From assembly GCF_023343835.1 (NCBI RefSeq), contig NC_064471.1, positions 17,501-81,500 of the forward strand: 64,000 nucleotides of DNA. The letters are read 5' to 3'. The DNA comes from Lagopus muta. Taxonomy: Eukaryota; Chordata; Aves; Galliformes; Phasianidae. Every line of letters begins with the position of its first letter. Position 1 is the first letter of the stretch. Positions 57,253 through 64,000 of the stretch are shown one piece after another. The translations under genes and the position numbers were made by a program. The notes under the pieces are model-generated. The model saw nothing but the letters and a program-made list of their open reading frames with translations. It had not been told where the DNA came from and made no database searches.

Positions 57253-58500
57253 ATGCAGTTTTTGAATGCTCACCTGATCACATTGTTAATCTCCCTGAAC
57301 TTACTGTTCATTATTTCAGTCAGTTTTTGTATTTATTGTATTTTGAGGAAGCCTTCCCCAAAACCAGAGAATACTGAATGGCAGGGAGTGTGGAGAGGCT
57401 TGGGAGAGATTTTAGAGAGATGGACATCTTCGGTGTCATGGAACTTAACTCCTGAACACCTGAAAGACCCTGAAAGCTTAAGCATTTGTTTGAGACAGGA
57501 ATGTTGCGGCTTAGGCAGATCTGAGGAGGCACAAATGATTTGGGGCCTGGCTAATGCTTGTCGGGCCTTATTCAATAGTATCCCAAAAAGGGAGAAAGTT
57601 TGTGAAATTGAGAGAGAGTGTCTGAGAGCTGAGAGGGATAATCTCCAGGCTGAGAAGGAGAGTTTCCAGGAGAGACTCAGAGCTGAGAGGGAGAATCTCC
57701 AGGTCCAGAGAGAGAGTCTCCTAGTTGAGAAACAGAGTCTCTATATCCAAACAGGGAGTCTCCAAGGCGAAGGGGAGAATCTCTGAGCTGAGAGAAGGAA
57801 TCTCCAATCTCAACGACATGCTTTCGAATCCGAGTGAGACTCCCTCCAATCCAAACTGAACACCCTCCAAAGTGAGCGAGACACTCTCCAATCTGAACTA
57901 AATAATCTCATAGTTGAACATGACAGACTCCAAGCAGAGCTAGAGGGTGAGAACATCAGAACTGACCAACCTGATCAACCACAGGAGGCACCACAATTGA
58001 CGTCAGTCGCCCCTGTAAGAGGATGGAAAACGAAACGAATCTCGACTCAGTTAGATCAGAAGAAAGAGAAGGAAAGAGGTCTATAGGATTGGCTCCGAGG
58101 TCTAAGAGAAGCACCCCTGAGTCCAGGGGAGGGGCCCTCAGTAAGACCACGGTCACCAACGCCTACAAGGGCAACAAGAAGTCCTGAAAGAGGAAGAGGT
58201 GAGCAAGATATTGTTGCTTTTGTTGATCGATCTCTGAAAATGAATGAAATTCGAAGTCTGAGAAAAGACTTCTCACGTCACCCAAATGAGCCTATTGCTA
58301 CTTGGTTACTTCGACGCTGGGACAATGGGGCCAACAGTGTGTGGCTAGATAGTAGAGAAGCTCGCCAACTGGGTGGCATTGCTAGGGACTCAGCCATTGA
58401 CAGAGGCATTGGTACATGCCAGAACCAGGCCTTCACTCTCTGGAAGCGGATGTTGTCAGCTGTAAAAGAAAGATACCCCTTCAAAGATGATCAATTTATA
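57253..58500 (+). pseudogene. C provirus gag: membrane segment, coiled coil, capsid start
   Basis: 57253-57786 is open for 177 codons: a hydrophobic N-terminus (LITLLISLNLLFIISVSFCI), the domain EWQGVWRGLGEILERWTSSV / MIWGLANACRALFN shared with 8952-9659, then a repeated charged coiled coil (LRAERDNLQAEKESFQER and similar heptads, encoded by imperfect DNA repeats GAGAATCTCCAGG). Repeats go on past stops to about 57950. The capsid part is 58240-58500 (LRKDFSRHPNEPIATWLLRR, LSAVKERYPFKDD). It is then joined straight to protease by a deletion near 58505. Confidence 0.65.
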
Positions 58501-58504
58501 TTCA

Positions 58505-59752
58505 TGGGGTGACTGGGGGTTCCCAAGAACTGACTATGTTGGAGGCCGAAATCAGCCTCACTGGTAAAGACTGGCAAAAGCACCCAATTGTGACTGGTCC
58601 AGGGGCTCCACGTATACTTGGTATTGATTACCTCAGAGGGGGATATTTGAAGGATCCCAAAGGGTACAGATGGGCCTTTGGAATAGCTGCTGTAGACACA
58701 GAAGGTGTTAAGCAGTTGTCTGTTTTGCCTGGCCTATCAGAAGATCCGTCTGTTGTGGGGTTGCTGAGAGTTAAAGAGCAACAGGTACCAATAGCTACAA
58801 AAAAGGTGCACAGGCGGCAGTGCCGCACCAACAGGGATTCCTTGCTCCCAATTCATAAGTTGATTCGTCAACTGGAGAGCCAGGGAGTGATCAGCAAAAC
58901 TCACTCGCCTTTTAGCAGTCCCATATGGCCAGTGCGTAAAGCCAGTGGAGAATGGAGGTTGACGGTGGACTCCCTTGGCCTGAATGAAGTCACACCTTCA
59001 TTGGGTGCTGCTGGGCCTGATATGTTAGAACTCCAATACGAACTAGAGTCAAAAGCGGCCAAATGGTATGCCACCACTGACATTGCTTACACCTTTTTTC
59101 CATTCCTTTGGCAAAAGAATCTAGGGCACAGTTTGCTTTCACATGGAGGGGCATTCAGTAAGCCAGGAATCATTTGCCCCTGGGGTGGAAACATAGCCCA
59201 ACTATTTGCGATGGGGTGATCCAAGCCGTACTGGAACAGGGTGGTGCTCCTGAGCACTTAGAGTACATTGATGACATCATTGTGTGGGGCAACACAGCAA
59301 AGGAAGTTTTTGAGAAAGGAGAGCGAATAATCCAGATCGTTCTCCGTGCTGGTTTCGCTATTAAGCAAAGCAAAGTGAAAGGACCTGCCCAGGAGATTCA
59401 GTTCCTAGGCATAAAATGGCAAGATGGCCGTCGTCACATCCCAACAGATGTGATCGACAAAATCACTGCTATGTCTCCACCCACTAATAAGAAAGAGACA
59501 CAATCGTTTCTGGGAGTAGTGGGCTTTTGGAGAATGCATGTTCCAAACTACAGCCTCATTGTAAGCCCTCTTTATCATGTGACGCGAATGAAGAATGAGT
59601 TTACATGGGGTCCTGAGCAGCAGCAGGCTTTTGAGCAGATTAAGCAGGAGATAGCCCGTGCCGTGGCCCTGGGGCCAGTACGGATGGGACAGGATGTGAA
59701 GAACATCCTCTATACTGCTGCTGGAGATAAAGGTCTCACTTGGAGTTTGTGA
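58505..59752 (+). pseudogene. C provirus protease end and RT (frameshifted)
   Basis: 58509-59219: VTGPGAPRILGIDYLRGGYL (protease end), SPIWPVRKASGEWRLTVDSL, KWYATTDIAYTFF (first RT Asp). Frame changes at about 59174-59219; then GWKHSPTICDGVIQAVLEQG, LEYIDDIIVWGN (YIDD), QFLGIKWQDGRRHIP, KETQSFLGVVGFWRMHVPNY to a TGA at 59752. The RT is nearly complete but broken by the shift; protease has lost its DTG half. Confidence 0.82.
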
Positions 59753-60868
59753 CAAAGAGCCTCAGGAGAGAGCCGAGGCTGACCCCTGGGATTCTGGAGT
59801 TGGGCATACAGAGGGTCTGAAAAGCGCTACGCTCCAACTGATAAGGAGAGCTTAGCTGCATATGAGGGGGTTCGGGCTGCTTCTGAAGTAGTCGGTACTG
59901 AAACACAGCTCCTTCTGGCACCTCGACTGCCAGTGCTGAACTGGATGTTCAAGGGAAAGGTTCCCTCCACCCATCATGCTACTGATGCTACTTGGAGTAA
60001 GTGGGTTGCGTTGATTACGCAGCGAGCGCGGATGGGGAACCTCAGCCGTCCAGGAATCCGAGAGGTGATCATGGAATGGCCTGAAGGTAAAAAGTTTAGA
60101 ACATCACCAGCAGAGGAAGTATCACGTGCTAAAGAGGCCCCACCATACAATGAACTACCAGAGAATGAAAAGAAATATGCCCTGTTCACAGATGGGTCGC
60201 GTCATATTGTGGGAAAGCATCGCGGATGGTTATCTGCTGTGTGGAGCCCCACACGACAAGTTGCAGAGGCCACTGAAGGGAAAGGAGAATCAAGCCAATT
60301 TGCAGAGGTAAAGGCTGTCCAACTGGCCTTAGATGTCGCTGAACGGGAGAGGTGGCCAATGCTCTATCTTTACACTGACTCATGGATGGTAGCGAATGCC
60401 TTATGGGGGTGGTTACAGCAGTGGGAACAAAATAACTGGCAAAGAATGGATAAACCTATTTGGGCTGCTGAACTGTGGAAATACATTGCTGCCCGAACAA
60501 AGAATATGGTTGTAAAGCTGAGACATGTAGATGCTCATGTGCCCAAGAGTCGAGCTACTGAAGAACAGCAAAATAACCACCAGGTAGATCGAGCTGCCAG
60601 AATTGAGGTGGCTCAAATAGACCTGGACTGGCAGAACAAGGGTGAATTATTTCTGGCTCGGTGGGCCCATGAGACCTCAGGTCATCAAGGGAGAGATGCA
60701 ACATACAAATGGGCTAGAGACCGAGGGGTGGACTTAACTATGGATGCCGTTGCACAGGTTATTCATAACTGTGAAACGTGCCCTCATCAAACAAGCCAAG
60801 AGGATGAAACCTCTCTGGGAGGAAGGGCGATGACAAAAGTACAAATATGGGGAGGCATGGCAGGTTGA
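59753..60868 (+). pseudogene. C provirus RT-connection, RNase H and integrase zinc finger
   Basis: RYAPTDKESLAAYEGVRAAS (connection) follows stops. 59933-60868 is open: YALFTDGSRHIVG (Asp), SSQFAEVKAVQLAL (Glu), LYTDSWMVANALWG (Asp), NHQVDRAAR (Asp), so the RNase H set is intact. Then RWAHETSGHQGRDATYKWAR and HNCETCPH form the integrase HHCC finger. A shift at about 60835 separates it from the integrase core. Confidence 0.83.
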
Positions 60869-61463
60869 TTATATCACCTTGCCACGATCTCGCAATGGTA
60901 AGCGTTATGTGCTTACTATGGTGGAGGCAACCACTGGGAGGCTTGAAACATTTGCAGTACCCCATACTACCGCCCGAAACACCATATTAGGGCTTGAGAA
61001 ACAAGTTCTATGGCGACATGGCACCCCGGAAAGAATTGAGTCAGATAATGGGACTCATTTCAAAAATTCTCTTGTAAACACTTGGGCCAAAGATCATGGA
61101 ATTGAGTGGATTTATCATATTCCCTATCATGCACCAGCCTCTGCTAAAATTGAACGCTACACTGGGTTGCTAAAAACCATGTTGATAGCATTGGGTGGCG
61201 GAACATTTAAGCACTGGGAGAAGCATTTGGCAGAAGCCACCTGGTTGGTCAATACTAGAGGATCAATCAATCGCGATGGTCCTGCTAGCTCCCTACATAC
61301 TGTCAAGGGAGATAAGGTTCCTGTAGTACATGTAAAGAACATGCTGGGAAAAGCGGTTTGGGTCTTTCCAGCTTCTGAGAAGAGTAAACCTCTTCGCGGA
61401 ACTGTTTTTGCCCAGGGGCCTGGGTCCACTTGGTGGGTGATGCAGAGAAATGGTGATGTTTAG
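60846..61463 (+). pseudogene. C provirus integrase core and C-terminus
   Basis: In the new frame: EAWQVDYITLPRSRNGKRYV (Asp), RIESDNGTHFKNS (Asp), ASAKIERYTGLLK (Glu), so D-D-E is kept. The C-terminal part (VVHVKNMLGKAVWVFPASEK) ends at TAG 61463. The core itself is open; only its link to RNase H is broken. Confidence 0.83.
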
Positions 61464-61596
61464 TGTGTACCACAAGGGAATTTGATGTTGGGGGAGTGCA
61501 GTCAGTAATTCCATGTAAATATGCAGATTTTTGTGTGTGCGTGTGTTTAATGTTTGGTAATTACTGTTTGTATATATATTAAGCATGATGTAGAAT

Positions 61597-61607
61597 AAAG
61601 GGTGGAA
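61597..61607 (+). promoter_or_regulatory. Polypurine tract
   Basis: AAAGGGTGGAA directly before the 3' LTR; primes plus-strand synthesis in retroviruses. Confidence 0.75.
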
Positions 61608-62125
61608 TGTCATGGTTTTGTGATTTTTGGCTTTCGGTATTCCACATCATAACATCATGTGGGGCACTGGGCCTCTAACTGTCAGTGCTCAAGTCCTGGG
61701 TACCTGCCCTGAAGAGAAGAAGAACTACATTCCCCAGGGGACCTTGCGGTAAGGGAGAGGAGGTTTAACTCCTGGCAAGGTCACCTGATCGCTTTTTCTC
61801 GCCTGCCCTTTGTCATGGGCGCTGCTCCTGTCTCCCTGCTGCTCAGCTGGACTGCGCATCTCACCTCAGCGTTGTGGTGAGGCCTATCCACCCTTTCGGA
61901 CATTCTCTCTCTCTCTCATTATATTTGATTTATTAGCTTCAATTCTGATTATATTGTATTCCGATAATTTACTTAGTAAATTAGTTTGTTTCTCCTCAGA
62001 TCGTTGCCGCTGTTTTAATTATTTTGGGGTCCCCTGTTTCCTTTTTTTCTGGAGGCGCAGATCTGCGGATCCCTCCGCCCCACTCGTCACGGAACCGTGA
62101 CGAACCAGCCCGTAAACCGTTGACA
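61608..62125 (+). mobile_element. 3' LTR of the C provirus
   Basis: TGTCATGGTTTTGTG…CCGTTGACA, 518 bp. Same family as 5107-5643. Confidence 0.92.
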
Positions 62126-62794
62126 TTGCTGTACTAAATCCATCATTTCTGTTGCCGTGTATGGCCGGGCCGTTACATGTAAATGAGTCTGGGCAGGGGG
62201 CCACTGATCAGGCGGCACCCCTGTTGGTCGTTCTTGCACTTTCTTTGTTTTCTGAGTTATGACAGGACAGACTTCCAAGGGATCAGTCAGAATTGCATAT
62301 TAAAGACCTAATTTGGATTTTTTTATCTTCCTGATCAACGAAGTCTGTTGATTCAGGAATCTGGTCATTGTTGATTGAAATGTTACGAACTTGGCCTATG
62401 GGAAGAAGTAGAATTGGCTTCTTCCCTGTTAATAAGCCAAGTTCATGCTCTGGTTTTTCAATACCAACTTTCTAAAGTTGATTTTCATTTCCTAAAGTAT
62501 TTTTTCTTATATCCGCATGATTTAAGGCATTTAATTGTGGCCATGCCACCGTGGAGGCAGCCAGTTGTCTTTCTTTAGCGATGAGCACACCCTTGCTAAG
62601 TCCTTGAAGGTAATCCGCCATGCGTTATGGGAAGATATTGCCCATCACGCATAAGGGACCCCATTTTTCAATGATAACAGCTTACTCATAATAGGGTGAT
62701 CCCTCAAATCCTGGGAACTGCCCTGGAATCATTTTCTCTAGAGGAGTCTTGTTCTCCCCCTTGACCCATTTATAGAAATCCCAAAGAAAAGACA
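62126..62794 (-). pseudogene. D3 gag N-terminus and leader
   Basis: The minus strand reads DQWPPAQTHLHVTARPYTAT and EMMDLVQQ (gag), then TGGCATGGCCA and CATTTATAAATGGGTCA-type leader blocks as in D1 2990-3660. It completes D3 to the right of the C provirus and ends where an alpharetroviral LTR begins. Confidence 0.75.
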
Positions 62795-63075
62795 TGATGT
62801 AAATTTTAGTATATTTGGCCTGCCTAGCTCGCCTGTTGTCAGCAACTGCGAAACTGCGAGACCCCCCCGCGGGGTCTGATGTGTTAAGCTCCCTCCCTGC
62901 TCTAATGATTGATGTGTGATGTGCCCCCTTGGGGGCATAGACGAAGTAATTAGGCTATATAAGGTAGTGTATACGGGTAATAAACGCCATTTGCTGCTCA
63001 TCATATTGGTGTCGCCTCAGTAATTGGCCAAGCTGCGGTCTCCCGGGAAATTCGGTACGGGCGCGAACGGCAACA
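62795..63075 (+). mobile_element. 5' LTR of an alpharetrovirus-type (EAV/ALV-like) provirus
   Basis: About 281 bp from TGATGTAAATTTTAG to CGGCAACA. TATATAA at 62956-62962, AATAAA at 62979-62984, and a U5 ending just before a tRNA-Trp-type primer site. Short LTR, strong TATA and gag type fit the endogenous alpharetroviruses of chicken. It sits in D3; its far end is outside the window. Confidence 0.85.
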
Positions 63076-63077
63076 AG

Positions 63078-63099
63078 TGGTGACCCTGATCGACGTGAT
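63078..63099 (+). promoter_or_regulatory. Primer binding site, tRNA-Trp-like with insertion
   Basis: TGGTGACCC at 63078, then a few extra bases, then CGACGTGAT. The usual alpharetroviral site has these two halves joined; here about 4 bases separate them. Confidence 0.75.
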
Positions 63100-63310
63100 T
63101 TCTGGGAGTGAGTCAGCTGCCTGCCGGAAGCAGGATCCCACTGCGGTAGCGGTAAATTCAAATCCGCGGAGTAGTGGAAACCCGGGGACGGGGAGGAGTG
63201 CGCATTACTCCTCGTCAGGCGGGAGGCTTGGGAAAAGGAGCCAAGATTCCCCTAGGACGCTAGGGGAGAAACGCCAGAAGAGGCCAGGTGTATGTTCGGC
63301 CGGAGGCGTT
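63100..63310 (+). other. Alpharetroviral leader
   Basis: GC-rich leader between primer site and gag start; would carry splice donor and packaging signal, neither fixed by eye. Confidence 0.55.
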
Positions 63311-64000
63311 ATGGAAGCCGTCATAAAGGTGATTTTCCATGCATGCAAAAATTATTGCGGGAAAAACGTTCCTTCTAAGAAGGAGATATCAGTGACACTT
63401 TTGTTGCTGGAGAAGGAGGGACTACTATCATCCCGTTCTGATTTATATGATCCTAATAATTGGGATTCGTTTACTACTGCGCTCTCACAGAGGGCAATGT
63501 TTAATCAGAAAGCAGCAGAGATTAAGGTGTGGGGATTGATTTTAACAGCTCTTAAGAAAGCAAAAGAGGAGAAGATTGCAGGTGACCGTGCTAGGGAGCT
63601 GCTGGGGCTCGGGCCAGGGGGGGGTCTTGTCTCCCCTACAGATTCGCCGGAGGGCAAGATGGCGCTGACTCCTTCGGCCCCACCAGAAACAACGACCCTG
63701 GAGATAAAGAAGGACGAAGTGAAGCAGGAGCAATCATACCATAAAAGGGAGGACCCACCTCCGTACCCGGCTCGCAGCATATATCCTTCGCTTAAGCCCT
63801 GTAAAGATAACGGGGAAGGGGGGTTGGTGGAGGAAAGTAGTATAACTTCTAGCACAGTTGATAAGAGGGTCCTTGAGAAGGGAGAGATGTCTGGAGGGGC
63901 TGTGATACAACCTGTGGAATGCGACAGTGGGGGCGGGACTCACCTACTGCCCGATTCTGCCTGCTACGGTGGCCACCCCCCGAGGGGCGTGGATTGTCCC
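63311..64000 (+). CDS. gag: Alpharetrovirus-type gag, open to the window edge (partial)
   Basis: ATG at 63311, 230 codons open without a stop to the last base. Starts MEAVIKVIFHACKNYCGK with PSKKEISVTLLLLEKEGL and ALSQRAMFNQKAAEIKVWGL: the matrix domain of avian alpharetroviral gag (known from the family). REDPPPYPAR holds a PPPY late-budding motif. The part after matrix is rich in Gly/Pro/charged residues. Capsid and later parts lie beyond the window. Whether the provirus is intact cannot be told. Confidence 0.85.
   Translation, partial: MEAVIKVIFHACKNYCGKNVPSKKEISVTLLLLEKEGLLSSRSDLYDPNNWDSFTTALSQRAMFNQKAAEIKVWGLILTALKKAKEEKIAGDRARELLGLGPGGGLVSPTDSPEGKMALTPSAPPETTTLEIKKDEVKQEQSYHKREDPPPYPARSIYPSLKPCKDNGEGGLVEESSITSSTVDKRVLEKGEMSGGAVIQPVECDSGGGTHLLPDSACYGGHPPRGVDCP

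Larger units (their letters stand above)
56359..62125 (+). mobile_element. Family C provirus inside D3, tRNA-Ala primer site
   Basis: Truncated 5' LTR (56359-56783), primer site, gag remnants, protease/RT, RNase H, integrase, polypurine tract and 3' LTR (61608-62125). No env. D3 gag lies on both sides in reverse, but about 150 bp of it and the first ~110 bp of the 5' LTR are missing, so a deletion hit the left border and no target duplication remains. Pol is shifted and stopped in several places. Confidence 0.88.

Overview
The window reads as the end of a bird chromosome, most likely the left tip of the female-specific W chromosome of chicken or a close galliform. Four things point there: (1) it opens with 758 bases of (CCCTAA)n telomere repeat; (2) next to the telomere lies an AT-clustered tandem repeat of about 21 bp units, the style of the galliform W satellites (XhoI/EcoRI/SspI families); (3) the only host gene is HNRNPK, for which a W gametolog is known in chicken; (4) the rest is packed with CR1 LINEs and endogenous retroviruses (ERVs), including an alpharetrovirus-type provirus, as expected of the W. 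The W assignment is an inference; the individual features are read from the sequence.

Layout. 1-758 telomere. 759-1647 a solo LTR sitting between telomere and satellite. 1648-2363 satellite. 2390-2785 LTR and CR1 scraps. 2787-11969 an old class III (ERVL-like) provirus, here called D1, torn open by later insertions: a solo LTR of family C (5107-5643, target duplication ATAAC) and a family A LTR that is itself split by a complete minus-strand element (6938-10413, target duplication CTCGA). 12000-43100 the HNRNPK gene on the minus strand with 13 shared coding exons, two alternative last exons, a mir-7-1 hairpin in the last intron, and introns full of CR1 and solo LTRs. 43130-45170 plain flanking DNA. 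45170-64000 a second ERV cluster: fragment D2 (plus) holding a young family A provirus with identical LTRs (45525-51335, target duplication GTGGG), an inverted partner D3 (minus), a family C provirus inside D3 (56359-62125), and the 5' end of an alpharetrovirus-type provirus with an open gag (62795-64000).

HNRNPK. All exons join in frame (1253 nt of shared coding plus 31 or 34 nt of last exon, giving 427 or 428 residues). The three KH domains keep their GxxG loops. Relative to the vertebrate protein as I know it, changes sit in the N-terminus and the arginine/glycine-rich region. The miR-7-5p arm carries one extra T. Two very similar or identical duplications lie inside the gene: a direct one of about 977 bp that carries part of an exon, and an inverted one of 1055 bp made of CR1.

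ERV families as used here: A = 863 bp LTR TGTGAG...GAGACA, primer site like tRNA-Ser, coiled-coil gag, env-TM remnant, no pol seen. C = about 520-540 bp LTR TGTCATGG...GTTGACA, primer site tRNA-Ala. The minus element at 6938-10413 is a sister of C with a tRNA-Gly-like site. D = ERVL-like with gag, protease, RT, RNase H and integrase remnants. Most ERV coding regions are broken by stops, shifts and deletions; only the family A gag and the alpharetroviral gag (to the window edge) are open.
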